Origin: Actinoplanes siamensis
Lineage (GTDB): Bacteria > Actinomycetota > Actinomycetes > Mycobacteriales > Micromonosporaceae
Assembly: GCF_016862395.1 (NCBI RefSeq)
Contig: NZ_BOMW01000083.1
Location: 1-36,051, forward strand
Reading direction: 5' to 3'
Length of the DNA: 36,051 nucleotides
Shown here: one piece after another, positions 24,835-34,200 of the stretch
Layout: every line of letters starts with the position of its first letter
Position numbering within the stretch: the stretch's first letter is position 1
Notes under the pieces: generated by a model
Told to the model about the DNA's origin: nothing
The model's input: the letters and a program-made list of their open reading frames with translations, nothing else
Databases searched by the model: none
Translations under genes and position numbers: made by a program

Positions 24835-25524
24835 TCAGTCCGACCATGATGCGGGGGCCGGGCCGAATGCACGTCGGCCAGCTCGGACCGCCAGGGCGGC
24901 GAGTCCGGCGTTGGCAGTACCACCGATCACTAGGCCGATGCCGAACGGTGCCACTCGGCCGAGAACGATGATTCCCTGCTTGGTCCCGTACTTCGTGACG
25001 AAGTTCCTTCCCAGGATCCCGTTGATCCGGCGCAACGTCTCGACGGGCACCATGGCGACAATCTGGCGACCCCAGTACTGCCCCGTACGCTCAGCGACCT
25101 TGGTAATGGTCTTGGAGCCGGACCCGCCGAGCATGATGCCCATCACGATCGTCCGGCGACGCTCGATCTCGTCGATAGGCACGCCGTGGACCTCGGCGAT
25201 CGAAAGCGCGAAAAGCACGCTCAACTCAAGAGACGAGAGAACTTCGGCGGCGGACAGCGCCAGCGCGACACCCGTGCCGACGCCGGGTGCAGCCGCGGTT
25301 CCTCCGACCGCGGCACCCGTTCCGGCCAGAGTACTGACGTACATCCGCTCCAGGTTTCGGATCACCTCCGCCGGGGACGCCTCGGGGTTCCGCTGGCGGG
25401 CCCGAGCGATGTTCCTGCGCACCAGCGGGGTCTGGACATCGATCGCTTTGTTGAGGAGGTTGAGGGCTCGGTGCCCACCCTCCGCAGCCATCGACGTGGC
25501 TTCGTCAGTGTTGTGTGTCGTCAT
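24835..25524 (-). CDS. Putative EcsC-like hydrophobic protein
   Basis: The 229-residue product has an N-terminal amphipathic part (LLNKAIDVQTPLVRRNIARA), a glycine/alanine-rich hydrophobic stretch (STLAGTGAAVGGTAAAPGVG), a helix SSLELSVLFALSIAEVHGV, and a C-terminal hydrophobic segment (GRVAPFGIGLVIGGTAN). The arrangement resembles EcsC-like proteins, whose role is poorly known, but the match is by eye. AAGGAGGA at about 7 bases upstream supports the ATG at 25524. It is 92 bases after the DUF4352 gene on the same strand and probably in one transcript. Confidence 0.55.
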   Translation of the reverse strand: MTTHNTDEATSMAAEGGHRALNLLNKAIDVQTPLVRRNIARARQRNPEASPAEVIRNLERMYVSTLAGTGAAVGGTAAAPGVGTGVALALSAAEVLSSLELSVLFALSIAEVHGVPIDEIERRRTIVMGIMLGGSGSKTITKVAERTGQYWGRQIVAMVPVETLRRINGILGRNFVTKYGTKQGIIVLGRVAPFGIGLVIGGTANAGLAALAVRAGRRAFGPAPASWSD

Positions 25525-25616
25525 GGGGTGTCCTCCTTGATCGTCATCTCTACTTCAGCCGTCTGTTGGTGCGCCGCACCGGCAGTCCGGCTGACTGGAA
25601 CCGGCACGGCGCTTGA

Positions 25617-26261
25617 TCACTTGAGAGACACCCGGACGCCGTCGGAGAACGGCGAGTCGTGCAGCTCCAGGCTGGTGAGCTTGGTGCCCTCGGGCACGTC
25701 GAAGACGAGCTTGCCCTTGACCGTGTTGCCCGGGTTGATCTCCGCGAAGAGGATCTGCTGGTCATCGTTGGTGTAGAGGGCCGCGCTGGAGTCGACGGAG
25801 TACTGGACCTTCTTCGCGTCGTACGCCTTCTGAGCCGAGTCGAGGAAGGTCTGCGCCTCCTTGCCAATGTTCTTGACCTGGACGCTGATGAGGCAGAACT
25901 GGCCCTGCGCCGCCTGCCCGAGCAGGCTGGTGCCGACCTTGCTGACGCCGCACTTCACGCCGGTGACCTTGAACTGGAAGTCACCGTCGGCGGCTGGCTG
26001 GTTTAGGCCAGGAGTGTCATCCTTGGCCTCCTCGGTCTTCTTGGGCGCGATGGCGGCCGGCCCTTCCGCCGCGGTCGCCGCCTGCGACCCGTCGGCCGAC
26101 TCGGCCGTGTCGGTGCCGCCGGAGGCGACCGCGCCGATGCAGCCGATCAGCATCAGACCGACCATCCCGCCGACGATCCACGGCCACTTGCGCTTCTTGG
26201 CCGGTGCCGGCGTCGGCGGCGTCCAGCCGGACGGGGTAGCGGGATTCTGCGGATATGTCAT
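25617..26261 (-). CDS. DUF4352 membrane-anchored protein
   Basis: The product (214 aa from the ATG at 26261) begins MTYPQNP, has a proline-rich leader, KKRK, and one membrane span (about 27-47). After an acidic, alanine-rich spacer comes an immunoglobulin-like DUF4352 domain: FQFKVTGVKCGVSKVG, QFCLISVQVKNIGKEAQTF, and FAEINPGNTVKGKLVFDVPEGT are its typical strands. Such domains sit outside the membrane. The open frame extends upstream but the N-terminal match to the beta-repeat protein at 18922 supports this start. A near-copy of the palindromic operator lies 78 bases upstream. Confidence 0.85.
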   Translation of the reverse strand: MTYPQNPATPSGWTPPTPAPAKKRKWPWIVGGMVGLMLIGCIGAVASGGTDTAESADGSQAATAAEGPAAIAPKKTEEAKDDTPGLNQPAADGDFQFKVTGVKCGVSKVGTSLLGQAAQGQFCLISVQVKNIGKEAQTFLDSAQKAYDAKKVQYSVDSSAALYTNDDQQILFAEINPGNTVKGKLVFDVPEGTKLTSLELHDSPFSDGVRVSLK

Positions 26262-26338
26262 GGCGGACTCCGTGTCGTGATCGGGATGTCGCCCACCAAG
26301 AAGACCGTTGCCGTCGAAATAAGTCGAGCCGTGCATAT

Positions 26339-26354
26339 GATAACCCGGGTTACC
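26339..26354. promoter_or_regulatory. Palindromic operator, copy 2 (divergent)
   Basis: GATAACCCGGGTTACC differs from copy 1 at one position. It lies between the divergent DUF4352 gene (78 bases away) and the restriction operon, and ends 10 bases before the -35 box of the operon promoter. One protein bound here could control both directions. Confidence 0.65.
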
Positions 26355-26364
26355 GCGCCAAGCG

Positions 26365-26392
26365 TTGACTCTGAGCGACAAGTGACTACTGT
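26365..26392 (+). promoter_or_regulatory. Promoter of the restriction-modification operon
   Basis: TTGACT (26365-26370) and TACTGT (26387-26392) are separated by 16 bases and read toward the HTH-methylase gene. Transcription would start near 26400, giving a very short leader that contains the ribosome binding site AAGGAGGTG at 26410-26418. Confidence 0.55.
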
Positions 26393-26424
26393 GGAACCCG
26401 TTGGTCACGAAGGAGGTGAAGAGG

Positions 26425-28461
26425 ATGACGGACGAGCTGATGTCGTCGGGTGAGATCGCCCAGCTGGCCCAGGTCGAACGGCCGGTGGTGACGACCTGGC
26501 GGCGCCGGTACCTCGACTTTCCGGCCCCGGTCTCCAGCCCCGGCGGTCAGCTCCTCTTCCCCGCAGATGAGGTCATCACCTGGCTTCTGGACCGCAGACT
26601 CGGCAACACCGATCCGGAGACCCTACGCGCCGAGCGCGCTCTGCACACCCTGAGCACGTACGGCCGTGAGCACGGCGGCCGAAGGCTGGTGCTGTCACTC
26701 GGGGCCGCCCTCTGCCTACGTGAGATGTCCGGCCGGATCCTGCCGCCCGATCCGCTGAAGGCGGCTCAACGGTTCGATCCGGATGACGAGTTCATCCTCT
26801 CGGATCTCCAGGAAGCACCCGCACTGGCCGATCTCCCGGGCATGGTCGAGCAACTGATCGAGGGCGCCTACGACGCTGGGCGGGCCCATCAGTTCCTTCT
26901 CGGCAGCGCTGCTCGCCTCGGCTGGCCGGAGCTCGACACTGACACGCTGACCCCCCACCTGGTGACGCTGATCCGGCAGGCTGTCGACGTGCCGAGCCGG
27001 TTGACCGAGGACGGCTTGATCAGCATCGCCGACCCGTACGCGGGATCCGGCGACCTCCTGACCGCGCTCCTGCCCGACCTCGACCCGGACCGGTTGATCG
27101 TCAACGCGGTGCAGCCCGATCCGGTTCTCGCACGGCTGGTGCGCCGTCGTCTCCTGCTCGCCGGCGTTCCCGAATATCAGCTCGAGGTCCGCGCTGACGA
27201 TCTGAACGACGACTTCTCCGAAGCCGACGTGATCGTGACTCGACTCCCCTATCAGCCAACCGAATCCCGCGACCCGTCTGAAGACCTCAACAAGATCAGC
27301 GACATCACGGACCGACTCGGCCGTGGTCGTACGGCCGTGGTTATCGGCCCGGCTGCCAGCCTGGTCGACGATCTACGTGAACCGAAGGCGATCCGACGCC
27401 GGAGGGAGTTGCTGGAAGGCGGTCTCGTTGAAGCGGTAGTGCGCCTTCCCGGCGGCACATACCCGGGCCGACCCGGGTATCCCGCGGCAATGTGGGTGCT
27501 CACCCGTGACCCGGTGCCGTCGACCAAGGGTCTCCTGCTGCTTGCGGACCTCAGCGGTAGAGCCCTCGACGATCGCGTCGTCGAGGCAGCCGCCGGAGAC
27601 ATCGTGTTGTGGCGCGCCGAGGGCATCCGTCGCGACGGGCACGATCCGCGTACCGGCCGAATCGTCCTCCTGGCGGAACTCGGCTTGAACAACGGAAGTG
27701 CACTGCGGCTTCCCGGGCCGACCTCGGTCACCATGCGCGCTCAGCTCGCGATGGACCGGCCCGCACTCATCGGCGAGGCCGAGCGCCGACTCGCCGATGC
27801 CGAGAAGGCGACACATCAGTACACGGATGAGAACGGCCCTCTCGACACCGCCGCCGTCCAACACCACGGAAAGCGCCCAACAGAGGTCAGCCTTCGCAGC
27901 CTGCGAACTGCCGGCCGCCTGCGAGAACTACCTGGGCACCGGCTCTTGCCCGAGCATGTAGGGCCGCGCGGAACCTACCGGGTACTGGGTGCCGCCGAAG
28001 CAACCGGTCAGCGCCCGCAACGATGGATCGACCGGCTCACCCTGGCCGCTGAGTACCCGCACGCCATCCTCACCGAACCGGGTGATCTGGTGGTGACAAC
28101 CGCCCCGCAGTGGGGTGTGCTGCTCGACGAGGAGGGGCTCTCGGTCATCGAGTTCCCGGCGCGCGGACTACGGATCAAGAAGGGCGACGCCCTGACCCCA
28201 CGCGTGCTCAAGGCCCTGCTCGACATCGCCCGCAACACCGCCCGTAGTCCGAACGCCGTCCGCGGCCCACGGCTGCACGATGTGACGGTCCCTGACCTGA
28301 CGAAAGACGAGGCCCACCGCCTCGACGTCGCACTGGGCCGCATCGCCGAGCGCGAACGTCTACTTCAACGACAGCTCGATCTTCTGGACGAAATGCGAGA
28401 TCTCGCCGTAACCGGCTTCGCCGACGGCACCCTGACGACTTTGTACGGTACGAACTCCTGA
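26425..28461 (+). CDS. HTH-methylase-HsdS fusion with degenerate active site
   Basis: This 678-residue protein starts at the ATG at 26425, set by AAGGAGGTG just upstream. Residues 6-55 form a MerR-like helix-turn-helix (SGEIAQLAQVERPVVTTWRRRY). The middle is an N6-adenine methylase fold with a SAM-binding-like DPYAGSGDLL (about 203-212), but motif IV, normally NPP(Y/F), reads TRLPYQ (about 272-277). The catalytic Asn is missing, so methylation is unlikely. From about 487 it resembles half an HsdS: a target-recognition-like region (ILTEPGDLVVTT), then VPDLTKDEAHRLDVALGRIA and a long coiled helix ending in GFADGTLTTL. It precedes hsdM by 20 bases. A regulatory or DNA-targeting role is inferred. 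Confidence 0.75.
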   Translation: MTDELMSSGEIAQLAQVERPVVTTWRRRYLDFPAPVSSPGGQLLFPADEVITWLLDRRLGNTDPETLRAERALHTLSTYGREHGGRRLVLSLGAALCLREMSGRILPPDPLKAAQRFDPDDEFILSDLQEAPALADLPGMVEQLIEGAYDAGRAHQFLLGSAARLGWPELDTDTLTPHLVTLIRQAVDVPSRLTEDGLISIADPYAGSGDLLTALLPDLDPDRLIVNAVQPDPVLARLVRRRLLLAGVPEYQLEVRADDLNDDFSEADVIVTRLPYQPTESRDPSEDLNKISDITDRLGRGRTAVVIGPAASLVDDLREPKAIRRRRELLEGGLVEAVVRLPGGTYPGRPGYPAAMWVLTRDPVPSTKGLLLLADLSGRALDDRVVEAAAGDIVLWRAEGIRRDGHDPRTGRIVLLAELGLNNGSALRLPGPTSVTMRAQLAMDRPALIGEAERRLADAEKATHQYTDENGPLDTAAVQHHGKRPTEVSLRSLRTAGRLRELPGHRLLPEHVGPRGTYRVLGAAEATGQRPQRWIDRLTLAAEYPHAILTEPGDLVVTTAPQWGVLLDEEGLSVIEFPARGLRIKKGDALTPRVLKALLDIARNTARSPNAVRGPRLHDVTVPDLTKDEAHRLDVALGRIAERERLLQRQLDLLDEMRDLAVTGFADGTLTTLYGTNS

Positions 28462-28481
28462 CCGAGAGAACGGAATCACCA

Positions 28482-30098
28482 GTGCCCCCACGCAAGCGCG
28501 CCACTGGACAGGGCGAACTGCCAGGCATGTCCAGCACCAAGCAGATCCAGGACATCCTCTGGAAAGCCGCGGACAAACTGCGCGGTTCGATGGACGCCGC
28601 CCAGTACAAGGAGTTCGTCCTCGGCCTGGTCTTTCTCAAGTACGTCTCGGACGCGTTCGCTGAGCGCCGCGCCCAGATCGCCGAAGAACTGACCGATATG
28701 CCGGAGGACAGGCGTGCCGAGTTCCTCGACGAACGCGACGAGTACACCGCGGAAAACGTCTTCTGGGTGCCGGAGATCGCGCGCTGGGACTACCTGGTTG
28801 AGAACGCGCCCAACGGCGTCGGCGTGCTGCTCGACGACGCGATGGACGCGGTCATGCGAGAGAACCCGCCACTGGTAGGCGTCCTGCCGAAGATCTTCAA
28901 CCGGGACAACGTCGACCAGAAGCGCCTCAAAGAACTCGTCGACCTGATCAGCGACGCTCGGTTCACCGGCCACGGTGAGCGCTCGGCCCAGGACGTCCTC
29001 GGCGAGGTCTACGAATACTTCCTGGAGAAGTTCGCCCGCGCCGAGGGTAAGCGGGCCGGCGAGTTCTACACCCCCGCCAGCGTGGTAAAGCTGATCGTCG
29101 AGATCCTCGAGCCTTACGAAGGTCGCGTCTACGACCCATGCTGCGGCTCCGGCGGCATGTTCGTACAGGCCGGCAAGTTCGTAGCAGCTCACGCCGGTCG
29201 CGACCACACCCACGACATCGCCGTCTACGGCCAGGAGGCGAACGAGCGCACCTGGCGGCTGGCGAAGATGAACCTCGCGATCCACGGCATGGACCCTAAG
29301 GGCATCGGCGACCGCTGGGCAGACACTTTCGCTGAGGACAAGCACCCGGACATGCGGGCCGACTTCATTCTGGCCAACCCACCCTTCAATATGAGCGACT
29401 GGGCCCGCAAAGAGACCGACCCGCGTTGGCGTTACGGCGTACCACCACAGGGCAACGCAAACTACGCCTGGCTTCAACACATGGTCTCCAAACTGGGCGA
29501 CCGCGGCAGCGCCGGCGTGGTCCTGGCAAACGGATCAATGGCATCCAAGCTGTCCGGTGAAGGCGAAATCCGCCGGACCATGGTAGAAAACGACCTGGTC
29601 GCCTGCATGGTTACCTTGCCCTCCAACCTGTTCCGCACGACCGCAATCCCTGCCTGCCTATGGTTTCTAACCAAGGATAAATCCCCGCAGGGCGCGCGAG
29701 CACTCGCAGATCGACGCGGTGAGATTCTGTTCATCGATGCCCGCGGGCTGGGCACGATGATCGATCGCACCGAACGCATCCTCACCGATGTAGATTTGGG
29801 CAAGATTGCCGATACTTACCACACCTGGCGCGGAACTAAATCGGCGAAGACCAAGGGTCTCTCCTACCATAACGTGCCCGGCTTCTGCTACACAGCAACT
29901 CTCGACGAGGTAGCCGCACGCGACTATGTACTTACTCCTGGCCAATACGTCGGGGCAGCTCAAGTTGAAGAGAACGACAGCGCCGAACCGCTAGCCGATC
30001 GCATCGAGCGTCTCACAAAGCAGCTTTTCTCGAACTTCGAAGAAGCAGCTCGCCTCGAGAACGCCGTTCGCCACCAAATCGGGAGGATCGATGTCTGA
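28482..30098 (+). CDS. hsdM: Type I restriction-modification DNA methylase HsdM
   Basis: This is the modification subunit, which transfers methyl from S-adenosylmethionine to adenine N6. The N-terminal helical domain (QIQDILWKAADKLRGSMDAAQYKEFVLGL split across residues 20-50) is typical of HsdM. The methylase domain has GEFYTP, motif I DPCCGSGGMF (about 217-226) and an intact motif IV NPPF (about 299). The 538 residues are a normal length. The GTG at 28482 is used here; the ATG at 28528 is an alternative. The last 400 bases are clearly poorer in G+C than the first part, continuing into hsdS. Its end overlaps hsdS by 8 bases. Confidence 0.95.
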   Translation: MPPRKRATGQGELPGMSSTKQIQDILWKAADKLRGSMDAAQYKEFVLGLVFLKYVSDAFAERRAQIAEELTDMPEDRRAEFLDERDEYTAENVFWVPEIARWDYLVENAPNGVGVLLDDAMDAVMRENPPLVGVLPKIFNRDNVDQKRLKELVDLISDARFTGHGERSAQDVLGEVYEYFLEKFARAEGKRAGEFYTPASVVKLIVEILEPYEGRVYDPCCGSGGMFVQAGKFVAAHAGRDHTHDIAVYGQEANERTWRLAKMNLAIHGMDPKGIGDRWADTFAEDKHPDMRADFILANPPFNMSDWARKETDPRWRYGVPPQGNANYAWLQHMVSKLGDRGSAGVVLANGSMASKLSGEGEIRRTMVENDLVACMVTLPSNLFRTTAIPACLWFLTKDKSPQGARALADRRGEILFIDARGLGTMIDRTERILTDVDLGKIADTYHTWRGTKSAKTKGLSYHNVPGFCYTATLDEVAARDYVLTPGQYVGAAQVEENDSAEPLADRIERLTKQLFSNFEEAARLENAVRHQIGRIDV

Positions 30099-31203
30099 TT
30101 GGCACCCAACAACACTTGGTGAACTGGTAGCACTTCAGCGCGGTCACGACCTCCCGCAAGGGTTACGCGCAGGTGGCACTATTCCCGTGATAGGCAGTGG
30201 GGGCATCGCAGGGTGGCACAACGTGGCAAAAGCGACGGGCCCCGGAGTAACATTGGGGCGAGCGGCAAATCTTGGCATTCCCACGCTCGTGGAAGAAGAT
30301 TTCTGGCCACTTAACACAACACTGTATGTAACCGATTTTCGCGGAAATGACATCCGCTTTGTGTACCATTTATTTCAAACCCTGGATCTCAGCGGATACA
30401 ACTCCGGGTCAGTTCAGCCAATGCTCAATCGAAACTTCATCAAGAACGTGCCGGTTCTAGTCCCCGAACCAGCGGAGCAGCGAAGAGTCGCCGCTATCTT
30501 AGGCGCCCTAGACGACAACATTGCGGGGAATGACAGCATCGCGACTACCTACGAGGAACTATTCCGGGCGAAGTTCGCCTCCCTCGGAGTTACCGATGGC
30601 GGCGACATAGCCGTTACTGACTTAGTCACATTCAATCCAAAGACACCGCTCAATCATTCAAACGAAGCCATTTATGTTGACATGGCCGCCCTTCCTACGC
30701 GACTGTCTTCAATACAAACCTGGATGCGCCGATCACCGAAGAGTGGCAGCCGGTTTCAGAACGGCGACACACTACTGGCACGCATCACTCCCTGTCTCGA
30801 AAACGGCAAGACCGGGTATGTGGACTTTCTTGGCGATGGCGAAACCGGAGCCGGTTCCACTGAGTTTATTGTGATGCGTTCAAAGAATGGTGTTCCGCCC
30901 GAGTTCTCGTACTTCCTAGCTCGGGATGAGCGCTTCCGCAAGCACGCGATCCAAAAGATGGTGGGTTCATCTGGGCGGCAGCGAGTCAGCGCAACCGACG
31001 CATCGGACTTCCTTGTTAATCGGCCGGATCCCGGCCAGCTATCAAAGTTCGGCGCCGAGGCCGGTACCGCGTTCCGCCACTTGAGAGCTGTGATGGAAGA
31101 GTCGCGTGCACTTGGAAACCTGCGGGACGTGTTGTTGCCGGAGTTGATGTCGGGGCGGTTACGGGTCAAGGATGCCGAGAAAATCGTCGAAGAATCGATT
31201 TAG
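30091..31203 (+). CDS. hsdS: Type I restriction-modification specificity subunit HsdS
   Basis: HsdS recognises the two halves of the target site and holds HsdM and HsdR. Two target-recognition domains are visible: residues 1-125 (WHPTTLGELVALQRGHDLP and following) and about 170-325. They are separated by a conserved helical repeat (PEPAEQRRVAAILGALDDNI), with a second spacer at the end (LRDVLLPELMSGRLRV). The length, 370 residues, is slightly short of average. Base composition is visibly lower in G+C and codon use differs from the island neighbours, which suggests a recently acquired or exchanged specificity gene. Confidence 0.93.
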   Translation: MSDWHPTTLGELVALQRGHDLPQGLRAGGTIPVIGSGGIAGWHNVAKATGPGVTLGRAANLGIPTLVEEDFWPLNTTLYVTDFRGNDIRFVYHLFQTLDLSGYNSGSVQPMLNRNFIKNVPVLVPEPAEQRRVAAILGALDDNIAGNDSIATTYEELFRAKFASLGVTDGGDIAVTDLVTFNPKTPLNHSNEAIYVDMAALPTRLSSIQTWMRRSPKSGSRFQNGDTLLARITPCLENGKTGYVDFLGDGETGAGSTEFIVMRSKNGVPPEFSYFLARDERFRKHAIQKMVGSSGRQRVSATDASDFLVNRPDPGQLSKFGAEAGTAFRHLRAVMEESRALGNLRDVLLPELMSGRLRVKDAEKIVEESI

Positions 31204-31232
31204 GTAACCACTAATCGCGGGGAGGGGCTGGA

Positions 31233-34200
31233 ATGAGACAGAGCACGAGAATGAGTGAGGCCGACTGGGAAGCCATTGCTCTGGAGGAACTGGGCACTAT
31301 CGGCTGGGAACCCGGTGAAGGCAAGGATTTCGCTCCTGGCTCCGGGCAGCGGCATGATTGGGCCGACCTCGTACTGATCGAGGATCTGCGGGCCGCGATC
31401 GAACGTCTAAACCCCAACCTGCTGCCGCCGGCGGTGACCGACGCGGTGCGCGCCGCCGTCGACGTCGCCTCCGGTGAGGCATTTGCCGAGAACCGGGCGG
31501 CACACGAACGGCTCGTCGACGGCATTCGCTCGGTCTCGTACACCGATGGGTATGGGGCCGAGCACACCCCCACCATTCGCCTCGCAGACCTGCATGATCC
31601 GCTCGGCAACACCTATCGGGCGATCAGTCAGGTGATCGTGGTGGACGGCGACCGGAAGCGCCGGTTCGACATCGTGCTCTATCTCAACGGGCTGCCGGTC
31701 GCCGTCATCGAACTGAAGAACGCCACCGACGAGAACGCCACCCTGGTCGGGGCCCACGCCCAACTGCAGACATACCTGTACGAGTTCCCGCTGGCGTTCC
31801 GGCACGCCGTGGTCTGCCTGATCTCCGATGGGATCACCGCGAAGTACGGCACTCCGTTCACTCCGTACGAGCACTTCGCCCCTTGGAACATCGACGAAGA
31901 GGGCCGGCGGATCGACACCACCGCGCCGGAGTACGACGGCCCTGAGGCGCTCGCCGTAGCGCTGAACGGCGTGTTCCAGCAACGGCGCTTCCTCGAACTG
32001 ACCTCGGGTTTCGTCAACTTCACCTCCAAGACGAAGCGGATCGCCAAGCCGCACCAGCATTTCGCGGTCACCAAGGCCGTCGAGGCAATCGTGCGGGCGG
32101 CGCAGGGTGACGGCAAGGCCGGCGTCGTCTGGCACACCCAGGGCTCCGGCAAATCGGAGGAGATGGTGTGCACCACCGCGCTGACCGCCCGCCATCCGTT
32201 GTTGAAGAACCCGACGATCGTGGTGATCACCGACCGCAACGACCTGGATGACCAGCTGTTCGACACGTTCGCGGACAGCGAGCGGCTGCTCGGTCAGGCA
32301 CCGGAGCAGGCCGCTACCCGGGCTGACCTGCGGGACAAGCTGTCCACCCGTAACGCCGGTGGCATCGTCTTCACGACGCTGCAGAAGTTTGGGCTGACCG
32401 TGGACGAGAAGGCGGCGGGGCGTTCGCACCCGCTGCTGTCCGACCGGCGCAACATCGTGGTGATCGTCGACGAGGCACACCGCAGTCACTACGACAACCT
32501 GGACGGCTACGCCCGCCACCTGCGCGACGCCCTGCCGAACGCCACCTTCATCGCCTTCACCGGCACCCCGATCTCGGAGGCGGACCGCGACACCCGCGAC
32601 GTCTTCGGCAAGTACATCGACACATACGACCTCAAGCGTGCCGTCGACGACGAGGCGACCGTCCGCGTCTACCACGAGCCGCGGATCATCCCGGTGTCGT
32701 TCCCGCCGGACGTCGACCCGGCGGACCTCGACGAGAAGGCGGACACCGCGTCGGCCGGCCTGGACGACGCGGAACGCCGCAGGGCTGCGGAGTTTGCGGC
32801 GAAGATGAACATCATCTACGGAGCGCCGGACCGGGTCCAGACGCTCGCCGAGGACCTCGTGGCGCACTGGGAGGCACGGCGCGAACTGGTGTCGCCGCAG
32901 CTCGGCGGCCCGGGCAAGGCGATGCTGGTCTGCGCAACCCGGGAGATCTGCGTCAGCGTCTTCGACGCCATCAAGAAGCTGCGGCCGGACTGGGCGGACC
33001 AGGCGGTCGACAAGGGCAAGATGAAGATCGTCTTCAGCACCCTGCCCACCGATGACGCGATCTTCCACCCGCACCTGCTGCGAACGTCCCAGCGCAAGAC
33101 CGTCCAGGCCCGAGCCAAGGACTCGGACGACGAGCTGGAGCTGCTCATCGTCCACTCGATGCTGCTCACCGGCTACGACGCACCGCCGATCCACACCATC
33201 TACATGGACCGGCCGATGCGCGGCGCGAACCTGATGCAGGCGCTCGCCCGGGTCAACCGCCGCTTCCGCAACAAGAAGGACGGGCTGCTCGTCGGTTACG
33301 CCCCGCTGACCGAGAACCTGAGGAAGGCGCTCACCGAGTACAGCTCGGCCGACCAGGACGACCAGACCCTGGGCCGGGAGATCGACCGGGCCATCAGCGA
33401 GGTGTACAACGAGGTGGCGGTCCTCAACGCCATGCTGGCGCCGGTGAAGTGGGAGAAACTCCTCGCCGACCTGAGTAACAACAAGCGCTGGATCCAGGCC
33501 GTTCACCAGGCCGCCAACTTCCTGCGCAACCCGTTGACCCCGGGCAACAAGGTCGAGGGTGACGCGAAGCCGCTGCACAAGCGGTTCCGGGAGTCGTCGA
33601 GCAGGCTCGAACAGTTCCACGCTATCTGCGCCAACAGCCGAGACTTCCGCGACCGCGCGGACGACTTCGACCGGCTTCGCCGCGACATCCAGTTCTTCAC
33701 CGCCGTACGCATCATGATGGTCAAGCTGGACGCCGCGGCTCGTGAGGCGGAGGGTCTGCCGCGTACCGCCGAAGTGCAGTGGTATCTCGCGCGGCTCGCC
33801 GCGGAGGCGGTGGACGCCGCCGAGATCACCGACATCTACGCCGAGGCCGGCCTCGGCAGGCTGGACATCACCGATCTCAACGAGGCGGCCGTCCAGCGGC
33901 TGGAGAACTCCGAGACCCCGCATCTGGCCGCCGAGGCACTGCGTCGGCTGATCCAGCAGAAGATGCGCGAGGTGACCAAGCACAACGTGGTCCGCCAGGA
34001 GAGCTTCTCGGCCAGGTTGGAGGCGCTGATGACCCGGTACATGAAGCAGCAGCTGACCAGTGCCCAGCTGATCGCCGAGTTGGTCGCGATGGCCAAGGAG
34101 GTCTCCGCCGAGGCGCGGCGCGGCGAGCACTTCGATCCGCCGCTCACCGTTCCCGAGCTGGCCTTCTACGATGCTGTCGCGCAGCATGACCTCGCGAAGG

